From NCBI RefSeq assembly GCF_023520895.1, contig NZ_CP026029.1, positions 4,960,001 to 5,024,000 of the forward strand: 64,000 nucleotides of DNA, in the 5' to 3' direction. The translations under genes and the position numbers were made by a program. The notes under the pieces are model-generated. The model was not told where the DNA came from and made no database searches. It was given only the letters and a program-made list of their open reading frames with translations. Of this stretch, positions 50,439 through 62,222 are shown one piece after another. This stretch comes from Paenibacillus sp. PK3_47 (GTDB lineage: Bacteria > Bacillota > Bacilli > Paenibacillales > Paenibacillaceae). Numbering within the stretch: position 1 is the stretch's first letter; every line of letters starts with the position of its first letter.

Positions 50439-51803
50439 TTAAAACCCGGCCAGGTAACGGCAGTATAAAATCATCTGTTTGACAGACGGCCTGATCTTCT
50501 GGTCGTTCAGCGGTGTATTGTCATTTTTGGATGGCTTGGAGTTAACCTCCAGCAGCCAGACTCTTCCTGACTGGTCAAGGGCAAGGTCGATCCCAAGCTC
50601 CCCGAAATGCGCGGGAATGTGGGTTTCTACACCCCTGGCTATCGCCAGGGCTGCCCTCGGCAGCTGCAGCTGTGTGCTCTCCTTCACTCCGGACGGCAGG
50701 CTGCTTTTGCTGATTGCCTCGCGCAAGGTGCTGAGCGTTCCGCCACGTGCCAGATTGGAGACGAAATGGTTGCTTCCTGCAGTCCGTGCGACAATGGAGG
50801 TCACTCCCCATTTGCCGGTGCCGTTCTTCTGCACAAGTGCCCGGAAATCAACCGGCCGCCGGCCCAGCTCCATCAGCGGGAGTCCCTGCTGAATCTGGTA
50901 GCGGGTGGTTTTCATCTTGGGGGCAACGGACTGGAACAGCTTTGCCAGACTGGGATAGACTTGTTTGCGTGTGCCAAGCGGCGTGGTAGACAGCAGCTGG
51001 TACCCGCCTTCTGCTTTGGAAATGCGGAGAATACCTTTACCCAGGCTGCCGCGTACGGGTTTCAGGAACACGCTGTGATAGCTGCTGCACATTTTTTTCA
51101 ATATGGCAAAGCCGTTAAAGGCATGCGATTCAGGCAAATACCGCTGCAGGGCGGGATCATGTGCCAGCGCTTCGAATACCTCAGTTTTGTCTAGGAACTT
51201 TTCATTGAAGAAATGAGTTCCATAGCGGGATTTTACATCCGCCAAGAAATGCTGTACGCTAGGTTTGTTCTCCACCTTTCGCGTCGTAAGGCGATTGTTG
51301 ATCACATCGGCAACAGGAAGACTCAGCTTCCGCCAGCCCTCGTCGTATACCCAGCCCTGGACGGAAGTGCTGCGTGCTTCCAGACCTTCCGGGGTAAAGA
51401 AATATACATACGCGCCCTGAGCGTGGCAGGCATTGGTAAGCTCCCGGCAGAACATCGTGATCTGACCGAAGACTCTTTCGGGATTGGCCGGATGATCCCG
51501 GCTTACCAGAACGCCGATCAGGGGTCCAAGCCGCAAGATCCGGCTGCCGGAGCTGTAGGAAGCACCCAGCGTGAGCCGCTGTCTGAGACCCATTCTCCGT
51601 GCCAGTCCTTCGCTAAGGCGCAAACTGTCGGATTTGGGGACCGGAATGACAGCGACATCCTGCCGGAAAGAGCCGAAGGTAAGCTGGATGGTTCCGTGTG
51701 CCGGTATTTTGAGCTTTTTCATGATTTTGTCGCCAAGCATTACAGCGTTTTCCTGCAGGATGCCCGAGTGGACCGTATGGACCGGGATCTTGAACTTAGA
51801 CAT
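50439..51803 (-). CDS. YheC/YheD-family ATP-grasp protein (long form, first gene of operon)
   Basis: This 454-residue protein has the extra N-terminal domain (MSKFKIPVHTVHSGILQENA, IQLTFGSFRQDVAVIPVPKS) and the core LGPLIGVLVSRDHPANPERV, VINNRLTTRKVENKPSV, VFLKPVRGSLGKGILRISKA, YQIQQGLPLMELGRRPVDFR, LVQKNGTGKWGVTS and the end LGIDLALDQSGRVWLLEVNS. ATG 51803 follows GGAAGGAGA. As the first gene it likely carries the operon promoter in the 550-base gap upstream, where I could not confirm a sporulation-type promoter. Confidence 0.9.
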   Translation of the reverse strand: MSKFKIPVHTVHSGILQENAVMLGDKIMKKLKIPAHGTIQLTFGSFRQDVAVIPVPKSDSLRLSEGLARRMGLRQRLTLGASYSSGSRILRLGPLIGVLVSRDHPANPERVFGQITMFCRELTNACHAQGAYVYFFTPEGLEARSTSVQGWVYDEGWRKLSLPVADVINNRLTTRKVENKPSVQHFLADVKSRYGTHFFNEKFLDKTEVFEALAHDPALQRYLPESHAFNGFAILKKMCSSYHSVFLKPVRGSLGKGILRISKAEGGYQLLSTTPLGTRKQVYPSLAKLFQSVAPKMKTTRYQIQQGLPLMELGRRPVDFRALVQKNGTGKWGVTSIVARTAGSNHFVSNLARGGTLSTLREAISKSSLPSGVKESTQLQLPRAALAIARGVETHIPAHFGELGIDLALDQSGRVWLLEVNSKPSKNDNTPLNDQKIRPSVKQMILYCRYLAGF

Positions 51804-52110
51804 CTTGGATCTCCTTCCGGTGGGCAGCATGATGCCGGCAATTAGATTGCTGGGGGTTACATATCATTCATCATATGGAGACATCTGACCCTTGGTGATT
51901 GACCTATCCGCTAAAATGCCGTGCCGGGCATATTTATTCAGGCCCGCAGAGACAGCAAAATCAGCAGCTATGACAAGCGAAGGCGCACGGCATGAACGGG
52001 AGTTGTAACGTGTGAAAATTAGGCGGATGCACAGATTTAAAGCGGATGCTTTTGGAGAGAGCTTGTCCGGAGATCAGGGAAGTATTAACTCAAGGGGCCG
52101 TTTCTGAGGT

Positions 52111-52345
52111 GAGTTTGTACGAAGCTGATCGGAGAAGTGAAGCTTACAAAACTTAAGCGTATGCTTCCGAAGCGAGTTTTGTACGAAGCCGGTCGAAGAA
52201 GCAAAGCTTACAAAACTTAAGCGTATGCTTCCGGGGCGAGTTTTGTACGAAGCCGGTCGAAGAAGCAAAGCTTACAAAACTTAAGCGTATGCTTCCGGGG
52301 CGAGTTTTGTACGAAGCCCGTCGAAGAAGCAAAGCTCACAAAACT
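52111..52345 (+). repeat. 64-bp hairpin repeats ending at the yheA ribosome site
   Basis: Three to four units of exactly 64 bp follow one another. Each makes a hairpin with the arms AGTTTTGTA and TACAAAACT (52175-52183/52209-52217; 52239-52247/52273-52281; a variant at 52303-52311/52337-52345; and a degenerate first copy from 52112). The last arm ends four bases before AGGAGG (52349-52354). The core resembles the 39-bp repeats at 2041-2118 (TGCTTNCGAAGCG-rich). The rest of the gap 51830-52110 shows nothing. Confidence 0.85.
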
Positions 52346-52361
52346 TTTAGGAGGAATAATA

Positions 52362-52703
52362 ATGAACGTTATCGACAAAGCGCATGAACTGGCGAAGGCC
52401 ATTAAAGAGAGCAGCGAGTTTTCGGATATCACCAGTGCTATGAAGGTGATTGAGGCTGATCCGGAGAGCAAGCGTATGCTCGACAACTTCCGCCAGACAC
52501 AAATTGAACTGCAGCAGCGGATGATGAGCGGAGAGATGCCTCCACAGGAAGAAATGGAAAAGATGGAGAAGCTGTTCGAGGTGCTGAACCTGAACCTGGC
52601 GATCCGCCGTCTGTTCGATGCGGAGCGCCGTCTCAGCGTCGTTATCGAAGATGTGAACAAAATCATCACCGACAGCCTTGCCCAAATGTACGGCGGCCAA
52701 TAA
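52362..52703 (+). CDS. YlbF/YmcA family protein, YheA-like (UPF0342)
   Basis: This 113-residue, mostly helical protein has the YlbF/YheA pattern: AHELAKAIKESSEFSDITSA, DPESKRMLDNFRQTQIELQQ and ADAERRLSVVIEDVNKII-like helix near the end (FDAERRLSVVIEDVNKII). YlbF and YmcA are involved in RNase Y and biofilm/sporulation control; YheA's role is unknown. It lies divergent to the yheC/yheD operon, as yheA lies near yheC and yheD in B. subtilis. AGGAGG sits seven bases before the ATG, directly after the hairpin repeats. Confidence 0.88.
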   Translation: MNVIDKAHELAKAIKESSEFSDITSAMKVIEADPESKRMLDNFRQTQIELQQRMMSGEMPPQEEMEKMEKLFEVLNLNLAIRRLFDAERRLSVVIEDVNKIITDSLAQMYGGQ

Positions 52704-52732
52704 TTCACTCTGCCCTATGGGCAGACAAGCAG

Positions 52733-52777
52733 GAGGGTGTTCCTCAGTCATTAGGCTTGCGGAACACCCTCTATTTG
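52733..52777 (+). terminator. Terminator after the yheA-like gene
   Basis: GAGGGTGTTCC (52733-52743) pairs perfectly with GGAACACCCTC (52761-52771). The T run after it is short (TATTTGG). Confidence 0.65.
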
Positions 52778-52988
52778 GTATAAAGAGACTACTTGTACAT
52801 AAACCTTGGCACACACCAGTTATTGATTTATTGATGCATAAGCCCTCTGCCAACCGGCATTCTGCGGACTTGAACACATTAAACTGCAAACCCAGCACAC
52901 CCGCCTACTGATGCACAACTTTCCCGCCAAGCGGTTTTCTGCGGACTTGAACACATTGATTACTGAACTTCCTGGTGACTGGGCTTGC

Positions 52989-53171
52989 TAACGGTCCGTA
53001 GGTCCGTTATTTTGCACTAAAAGTGTGTTTTGGAATTCTAACGGACCGTAGGTTCGTTATTTCCCCGGAAAAGGCATGATTTGTCCAACATCCGGCAGAA
53101 TAAAGGAACGTCGGTCCGTTAGCGCGGAGAAGAGGCGGATTTTCGGCAAATAACGGATCTGGTGTCCGTTA
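52989..53171. repeat. Array E: four TAACGGACC...GGTCCGTTA palindromes spaced 50/62/50
   Basis: Palindromes of the form TAACGG-N(9)-CCGTTA start at 52989, 53039, 53101 and 53151. The first two are the most symmetric; the later ones are degenerate. The stretch 53172-53327 has no supported gene. Confidence 0.75.
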
Positions 53172-53327
53172 GCAGGCAGGAGGCGGGGCGTGTCCAGCAG
53201 TACCTGTGTCTGCCAACGCTCACCCCGCAAGCATCCGCGCCGCAACGCCCCGACTACCTCCCCGCCCCAGTGCGTCAGCCATCAAGTCTTACACCTGCTT
53301 GGCCGTCCCGGCGTGTCCAGCAATCCC

Positions 53328-53903
53328 CTACTCCTGCTTGCCCTCCACAGCACACAGCAGAATTCCCGCAGCGAGCCCCAGACGGCGGTCGAGCAGGCCC
53401 CGGCGGTCCTCCGAAAAGTCAGTGATAATTTTGGTGACAAACGGGTTAAAATTCTGGCTGAACACAGGAATGGTGACATTCCCGGTTTCCACATTGTATT
53501 TTTGCGGGATGATGGAGATGAACCGGCGCAGCAGCGCCATAGCTGCATTGTCCTCCTTGATGAACCCCGTTTCACGGTCATGGCTGTCCAGAATGATCCA
53601 TTCATCCTTGAGGATGGACTTGAGGCCTTTGCGCCGTAGCGCACCCAAATGTTCACCCGACTCCGAATCATACACGTCATAAGTCGCGCTGAAATCAATT
53701 ACTCTGCGGGCCGTAATACGCAAAAGCTCCTTGTCCTTGCTCTCATCCGTAAACAGCGTGATATCCTCCTTCATCCTGAACGGCTTCAGCTCCGAATACA
53801 TGACAAGCTCTTCCGAGCTGTTGTAGATATGCAGTTTTGCACCGAGAATGGAGAGCACCTTTTTGCGGATGACATAACTTGTATAGTTGAATGCTGTGTT
53901 CAT
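53328..53903 (-). CDS. LURP-one-related / YxjI-like (Tubby C-like) protein
   Basis: This 191-residue protein has the beta-rich LOR/YxjI pattern: YVIRKKVLSILGAKLHIYNS, LVMYSELKPFRMKEDITLFT, ARRVIDFSATYDVYDSESGE and LGALRRKGLKSILKDEWIIL, which alternate as strands. The C-terminal helix (RRGLLDRRLGLAAGILLCAV) is hydrophobic and may anchor it at the membrane as in Tubby-like folds. The function is unknown. ATG 53903 follows GAGGAGGAA. Confidence 0.7.
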   Translation of the reverse strand: MNTAFNYTSYVIRKKVLSILGAKLHIYNSSEELVMYSELKPFRMKEDITLFTDESKDKELLRITARRVIDFSATYDVYDSESGEHLGALRRKGLKSILKDEWIILDSHDRETGFIKEDNAAMALLRRFISIIPQKYNVETGNVTIPVFSQNFNPFVTKIITDFSEDRRGLLDRRLGLAAGILLCAVEGKQE

Positions 53904-54087
53904 TGTAAAATTCCTCCTCAAAATAACTTCTAACATCATCTCACAACAGACCGGAGCATGCTATACCAAAGCCCGCAGACCTTCCGAAGTTTTTTGCAGA
54001 CTTGTCTCATATTCAGGCCGCCACGTTCATAGAGTAGAAATATAGATTCAAATGAAGAACCTTTTAAGAGAGAAGGAGCTGTCTTTT

Positions 54088-54372
54088 ATGAAAAAGAGAA
54101 ACAAGTTCAAGCACAGCCTGTATTTGCTGGTTGCGCTGGCCATGCTGCTCTATGCGCTGCCGAATCTGTCCTTCCAGAACAGTTCCGGCTGGGTGCTGGG
54201 ATTTGGCGTAGTCTGGTGCCTGTTTGCTTTTATGGTCATTGCCGCCCATCTGCATTTTATCATCGGTGTGGATGAGGAGAAGCAGAAACGTCTGGAGGCT
54301 GTCCGCAAGCATAAGCTGGAGACGTGGCAGGGCAAATGGAATGAAGAGGCGAGAGTGCCTGAACGATTCTAG
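54088..54372 (+). CDS. Hypothetical membrane protein (94 aa)
   Basis: This 94-residue protein has two hydrophobic helices (YLLVALAMLLYALPNLSF and WVLGFGVVWCLFAFMVIAAH) and a charged C-terminal tail. I do not recognise a family. ATG 54088 follows AGAAGGAGCTG; the ATG at 54052 is not supported by a ribosome site. It is not clearly linked to the next gene, which has its own TATAAT-type -10. Confidence 0.7.
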   Translation: MKKRNKFKHSLYLLVALAMLLYALPNLSFQNSSGWVLGFGVVWCLFAFMVIAAHLHFIIGVDEEKQKRLEAVRKHKLETWQGKWNEEARVPERF

Positions 54373-54604
54373 AATCCTGGTCTTGGATTTAACCGGACGG
54401 GCTGACTATAGCTGTGCCGACCTCCATGCATCCGCAGGTTTTGCGGAACACGGGGGTTTTTGGCATGCCTGCGGAGCAGCTTTTGAAGCTTGGATTATTC
54501 TGCAAAATACAGAGGCTCCATACCGCCCTGCGCAAGCTTTAATGATTCACATGATGTCTGAAAATGGGCTGTCAGGCCTGCTGTACTCCGCTGTTCCCAA
54601 AGTG

Positions 54605-54610
54605 TATAAT
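54605..54610 (+). promoter_or_regulatory. Possible -10 of the ytoI-like gene
   Basis: A perfect TATAAT lies 40 bases before the start. A -35 at the right distance is weak (TGTACT at 54582-54587). Confidence 0.35.
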
Positions 54611-54651
54611 GAGTACAGAGTAGTACAGATCGGGGTATGGGGGTGTAACAG

Positions 54652-55986
54652 TTGGAAGGTCAAGGCGATAACATAACAAAACATGAACAACTGCTGCAGC
54701 ACATTGAAAGCCTTAAGGTGGGCACCAAAATCTCTGTCCGCAAGCTGGCCAAGGAAATGGGGGTCAGTGAAGGTACGGCGTACCGGGCGGTAAAAGAAGC
54801 GGAGAACCTGGGGATAGTCATTACAAAAGAGCGGATCGGCACCGTCCGGGTGGAGAAAAAACCGCGCAATATTTCCGACCAGCTGACCTTTGGCGACGTT
54901 GTCGACATTGTCGAAGGCCATGTGCTGGGCGGGGCGGACGGGCTGGGCAAGCATCTTCATAAATATGTCATCGGTGCGATGAAGGTCGACGCCATGATCC
55001 GTTATATCGACGCGGACAGCCTGCTGATCGTCGGTAACCGGGACGATGTGCACTCGCTTGCACTGGAGCAGGGAGCAGGGGTACTGGTGACAGGGGGCTT
55101 CGGTACCAGCCGTGAAGTCAAGGCATTGGCCGATGAGCTGGATCTGCCGGTCATTTCCTCCAGACATGACACGTTCACAGTGGCGTCTATGATTAACCGG
55201 GCAATCTTTGACCGGCTCATCAAGAAGAAAATCATGCTCGTTGAAGATATCCTCGAGAGCAAGCCGCGCCTGCATACACTGAAGATTTCCAGCACCGTAG
55301 GCGACCTGCGGCAGCTGTCCCAGCTTAGCGGGGAGCAGCGTTTTCCGGTTACGGATGAATGGAACCGGGTTATCGGGATCGTCGGACGCCGGGATGTGGA
55401 GGAGCTGAGTGAAGAGCACAGCATCGAGAAGGCGATGATCCGCAGTCCGGTTACGGCAGTACTGCAGACCTCGCTTGCTTCGGCGGCGCAGATCATGATG
55501 TGGGAAGGGATTGATTTTCTGCCGATCGTTGACCGCAACCGCAAGCTGGTGGGCTCGCTGACCCGGCGTGAAGTGCTGCAGAGCCTGCGTGATGTCAGCA
55601 ACCAGCCGAAGCTCGGAGAGACCTTCGATCACTTGATCTGGAACGGTTTTGCAGAGGAGCGGGATGAGGAGGGCAAGCTGTTCTTTCACGGCTTTATCAC
55701 CCCGCAGATGGCCACTGATCTCGGTACGATCTCCGAAGGCGTGCTGTCTACGCTGATGACATTGTCAGCTTTTAAGGCAGCCAAGGACATCACCGGGAAC
55801 GATTATGTGCTCGACAATATGTCCACATATTTCATCCGTCCGGTACAGATCGAGCATTCGATCATTGTGATGCCGAAGCTGCTGGAGATCAGCCGCCGGA
55901 CCTGCAAGCTGGAGATTGAGATCAGCCATAATGAGACGATGGTTGCCAAAGCCGTGCTCATGCTGCAGTCGATCGACCACGGGTAA
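54652..55986 (+). CDS. ytoI: YtoI-like regulator: HTH, DRTGG, CBS pair and thioesterase-like domains
   Basis: This 444-residue protein has, in order, a winged HTH (VRKLAKEMGVSEGTAYRAVK, residues 25-45), a DRTGG domain (about 75-185), two CBS domains (about 190-310, e.g. RFPVTDEWNRVIGIVGRRD and FLPIVDRNRKLVGSLTRRE), and a hotdog-fold thioesterase-like end (FFHGFITPQMATDLGTISEG). This is the architecture of B. subtilis YtoI. It probably senses a nucleotide through CBS/DRTGG and binds DNA. The start is TTG 54652 with a GGGGGTG site. It is next to the convergent ytpI, as in Bacillus. Confidence 0.92.
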   Translation: MEGQGDNITKHEQLLQHIESLKVGTKISVRKLAKEMGVSEGTAYRAVKEAENLGIVITKERIGTVRVEKKPRNISDQLTFGDVVDIVEGHVLGGADGLGKHLHKYVIGAMKVDAMIRYIDADSLLIVGNRDDVHSLALEQGAGVLVTGGFGTSREVKALADELDLPVISSRHDTFTVASMINRAIFDRLIKKKIMLVEDILESKPRLHTLKISSTVGDLRQLSQLSGEQRFPVTDEWNRVIGIVGRRDVEELSEEHSIEKAMIRSPVTAVLQTSLASAAQIMMWEGIDFLPIVDRNRKLVGSLTRREVLQSLRDVSNQPKLGETFDHLIWNGFAEERDEEGKLFFHGFITPQMATDLGTISEGVLSTLMTLSAFKAAKDITGNDYVLDNMSTYFIRPVQIEHSIIVMPKLLEISRRTCKLEIEISHNETMVAKAVLMLQSIDHG

Positions 55987-56046
55987 CAGCGCCTCTGTGC
56001 TGACATTCAGTCCGGAGCGGGCGAGCATACATTTTAATAAAAATTG

Positions 56047-56090
56047 AAATAGACTATCCCGCCCAAGAAGCGAAGGTAGTCTATTTTTTG
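56047..56090 (+). terminator. Terminator after the ytoI-like gene
   Basis: AAATAGACTA (56047-56056) pairs with TAGTCTATTT (56077-56086), followed by TTT. Confidence 0.85.
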
Positions 56091-56124
56091 CCGTAAGCAT
56101 AAATTCCCTGCCGTGCTGCGCACC

Positions 56125-56433
56125 TCAGGCCTTGGTTCCGTTCCGGCTCCGGGTGTAATACCCGTGGCTGCGCAGGCCGGAAAAGATATTAAAAGCGCCG
56201 ATAACGATAAAAACCGCCTCTACGATAACATTGACCGTGGACCCGCGGAACAGAAACATGGCCATCAGAGACAGCACGACCAGCATCGCGCCCAGCAGTA
56301 CGTTCATGATTGCACGCCTGCGGCCTTTTTCCAGGGGATCCTGTGCCCTGCGGGAAGACATGCTGTATACAGCCGCGCCAATCATAAAAACAACCAGCAG
56401 AACAAACAGCAGATACTTGATGAGCATAATCAT
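56125..56433 (-). CDS. ytpI: YtpI family membrane protein
   Basis: This 102-residue protein has three hydrophobic segments: YLLFVLLVVFMIGAAVYSM, IMNVLLGAMLVVLSLMAMFL and VNVIVEAVFIVIGAFNIFSG. The first is followed by a basic loop RRAQDPLEKGRRR. This matches YtpI, a small membrane protein of unknown function that lies beside ytoI in Bacillus. A GGAGCTG site precedes the ATG. In Bacillus nrnA (ytqI) lies between ytpI and ytrI; here the gap to ytrI is only 90 bases. Confidence 0.85.
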   Translation of the reverse strand: MIMLIKYLLFVLLVVFMIGAAVYSMSSRRAQDPLEKGRRRAIMNVLLGAMLVVLSLMAMFLFRGSTVNVIVEAVFIVIGAFNIFSGLRSHGYYTRSRNGTKA

Positions 56434-56523
56434 GGACAGGCAGCTCCTTTGCCAATGAATAGAAAAGCTGTATTGTCCACTATTGTAGCATGAATGCGCT
56501 CTATTTCATCTCAATTCTTACGC

Positions 56524-57033
56524 TTAATCACGGCCTGCCGGTGCCGGGCGGATTTCCACCCATATCTGCAGGACCCCCTCCATAACGAGCATGGTGCGGA
56601 TCGTGACGGCGTAATCTTTTTCGCGTACAATATATATCTTTCCGTCCAGGAGCAGCCGGGCCAGCTTGCCGTCGGTGTCAATGTCGAACATGCTGCGTCC
56701 GCGCATCGGCTCCAGGTCTGCGCTCATTTTGCTGATGATCTCTTTGATGGTGGCAGGGTCGAGGGCCGATGTGCCGGCTTTACCCTTGGTATCCTCTGCG
56801 CGCAGCTTGATCTCCCGGATCACGGTGGAGGTGTTGTTGTACTTTTTGAGCGTCTCGATATCCTTGCGGTACTGCTCAATCTGCACGCGCAGATCCTGGT
56901 TGGTCAGCCAGAGCACGTTATACCCGGCATGAAAAATAGCATTGTACAGCACGCTCCCGACAACCATTCCGAGGACGAAAACGGCGCTGATCTGCGAAAA
57001 ACGGCGGTAGCGCTGAAACGGCGGCAACCTCAT
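56524..57033 (-). CDS. ytrI: Sporulation membrane protein YtrI
   Basis: This 169-residue protein has one N-terminal membrane helix (ISAVFVLGMVVGSVLYNAIF) and a periplasm-side coiled/beta part (DLRVQIEQYRKDIETLKKY; ISKMSADLEPMRGRSMFDID). It fits YtrI, which with YtrH is needed for efficient spore formation in B. subtilis. ATG 57033 follows AAGGGGTG. The start is seven bases after the ytrH stop, so the two are cotranscribed. Confidence 0.88.
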   Translation of the reverse strand: MRLPPFQRYRRFSQISAVFVLGMVVGSVLYNAIFHAGYNVLWLTNQDLRVQIEQYRKDIETLKKYNNTSTVIREIKLRAEDTKGKAGTSALDPATIKEIISKMSADLEPMRGRSMFDIDTDGKLARLLLDGKIYIVREKDYAVTIRTMLVMEGVLQIWVEIRPAPAGRD

Positions 57034-57040
57034 GGCTGAT

Positions 57041-57364
57041 TCACCCCTTGCCGCATACCCATTTGACAAGTTCGCTGCCCATGTGGGCGCCCAGGAAGGC
57101 GAACACGAGATACAGGATCTGCTTGATCGCCGGGGAAAGATTGCCGCCCAGCATATTGCTTTCGATGACCCGCATCGGGTCGATGGTGCCGCCTACGGCT
57201 GCTGCGAGCGCCCAGATTTTGATCCGGTCCGACACGTCGAGCATCGTCTGTGTAGGAGGCTGCAGCGACACCACAGCACCGATCCCCCCAAGCATCGCAC
57301 CGCCCAGCACAATACCGAACGCGATAAAAAAATCCAGGACGGCTTTGCTCAAAAATTCACTCAT
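57041..57364 (-). CDS. ytrH: Sporulation protein YtrH
   Basis: This 107-residue membrane protein begins MSEFLSKAVLDFFIAFGIVL and has the small-residue helix GGAMLGGIGAVVSLQPPTQT, then RIKIWALAAAVGGTIDPMRV and a last helix (YLVFAFLGAHMGSELV). It matches YtrH, which is made in the mother cell under sigma-E in B. subtilis. Its gene diverges from dnaE as in Bacillus. AAGGGG precedes the ATG. Confidence 0.93.
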   Translation of the reverse strand: MSEFLSKAVLDFFIAFGIVLGGAMLGGIGAVVSLQPPTQTMLDVSDRIKIWALAAAVGGTIDPMRVIESNMLGGNLSPAIKQILYLVFAFLGAHMGSELVKWVCGKG

Positions 57365-57507
57365 GTGAGGCCCCTTTCCGGATCAGGCGTTAGGCCGGTT
57401 CAGCCTGTCCTTGTGCTCTTTCTCCATTCTATGGGCGGTGACCCTGTGAATATGATAAAATAGTTTCATCTTATGTTTTGATTTTGGAACCGAAGGGAAG
57501 TGGGGAT

Positions 57508-61239
<3,732 letters not shown>

Positions 61240-61313
61240 GAACATTTCCGCCCTTTTCCGCATACATTTAGGAAACCACAGGGAACCGTCCCGTGCGGAA
61301 AGGGGAATGCATC

Positions 61314-61814
61314 ATGAGTTATCAAATGGCGGAAGATCTGCTTGTGCGCAGGGGAGTTACACTGACGTCTATCGCTGAGATCGTATATATTTTACAGTCG
61401 GCCTATTATCCGGATCTGAAGGAAGAGGAATGCCTGGCAAGCGTCAAGTCGGTTCTGAACAAAAGAGAGGTGCAGTACACGCTGATGACAGGCATCGCGC
61501 TGGATGAGCTGGCGGAGAAGGGAATCCTGCCCCAGCCGCTGCAGGCGGTAATGGAAGCGGATGAATCGCTCTACGGGGCGGACGAGACTCTTGCGCTGGG
61601 CATTACGGGCGTATACGGGATGATCGGTCTGACCGGCTTTGGTTATCTGGACAAAATAAAGCTTGGAATTATTGGCAAATTGAACGATGATGAAGGCAGG
61701 ATTCATGTGTTTCTGGACGACCTTGTGGCAGGAATTGCCGCAGCCGCATCGGCCAGAATCGCCCACCGGCACGAGGGTGCCAGAGTATATCCCCATGTTA
61801 CAGGAACAGAATAG
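61314..61814 (+). CDS. pgpA: Phosphatidylglycerophosphatase A family protein (YutG-like)
   Basis: This 166-residue protein fits the PgpA/YutG family: LVRRGVTLTSIAEIVYILQS, EVQYTLMTGIALDELAEKG, GITGVYGMIGLTGFGYLDKI and HVFLDDLVAGIAAAASARIA. PgpA dephosphorylates phosphatidylglycerol phosphate in phospholipid synthesis; the Bacillus-type proteins lack the membrane helices of E. coli PgpA, so the activity is less certain. ATG 61314 follows GAAAGGGGAA. It lies 75 bases after dnaE. Confidence 0.85.
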   Translation: MSYQMAEDLLVRRGVTLTSIAEIVYILQSAYYPDLKEEECLASVKSVLNKREVQYTLMTGIALDELAEKGILPQPLQAVMEADESLYGADETLALGITGVYGMIGLTGFGYLDKIKLGIIGKLNDDEGRIHVFLDDLVAGIAAAASARIAHRHEGARVYPHVTGTE

Positions 61815-61874
61815 CTGATCTTCGGCTTGCGGGGACAATCTGCTCCCTGGTCTTGTTTCCTCTGTCCTCTCCTG

Positions 61875-61904
61875 TTGCGGGAAAAAAGAAAACTGTGTTA
61901 TCAT
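61875..61904 (+). promoter_or_regulatory. Possible promoter of the small 61960 gene
   Basis: TTGCGG (61875-61880) and TATCAT (61899-61904) are 18 bases apart. The -10 overlaps an in-frame ATG at 61903, which supports the later start at 61960. Confidence 0.4.
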
Positions 61905-61959
61905 GATTCCATTATACGGGATACGGCTGGGAATAGAGATTAGGGAGGCTTGGCAGGGC

Positions 61960-62148
61960 ATGTGGACGGTCATCTATATCGCGCCGACCGCCAAAGTGGC
62001 GGATATGATTCAAAGCAAGCTTACTGAAGAAGGATTCATGGTTAAATGCCGTCCAATTAATATGTCCAAGCAGCAGTTTGAAATTCTGGTTCCTTCTGGA
62101 GAGCTTGAGGAAGTGCAGGAAGCCCTTAACCTTATTTTACATCCCTGA
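61960..62148 (+). CDS. Small hypothetical protein, DUF2007/ACT-like (62 aa)
   Basis: This 62-residue alpha/beta protein reads WTVIYIAPTAKVADMIQSKL, TEEGFMVKCRPINMSKQQFE and ILVPSGELEEVQEALNLIL. The beta-alpha-beta-beta-alpha order resembles the DUF2007 family (putative signal-transducing protein). The function is unknown. It precedes accD in a position where Bacillales often have such a small gene. GGGAGG lies upstream of ATG 61960 at a slightly long distance. Confidence 0.7.
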   Translation: MWTVIYIAPTAKVADMIQSKLTEEGFMVKCRPINMSKQQFEILVPSGELEEVQEALNLILHP

Positions 62149-62222
62149 TTAGACTTAAGAGTGCAGTAATGACAGCGGTAAGCTGCTATTTGCGCAAATA
62201 AACGGCTGAAGAGGTGCGACCC

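Noticed and set aside
51831..52110. Sporulation (sigma-E/sigma-K) promoter for the yhe operon
   Set aside because: Some ATAT-containing candidates exist on the minus strand, but none had both elements at the right distance.
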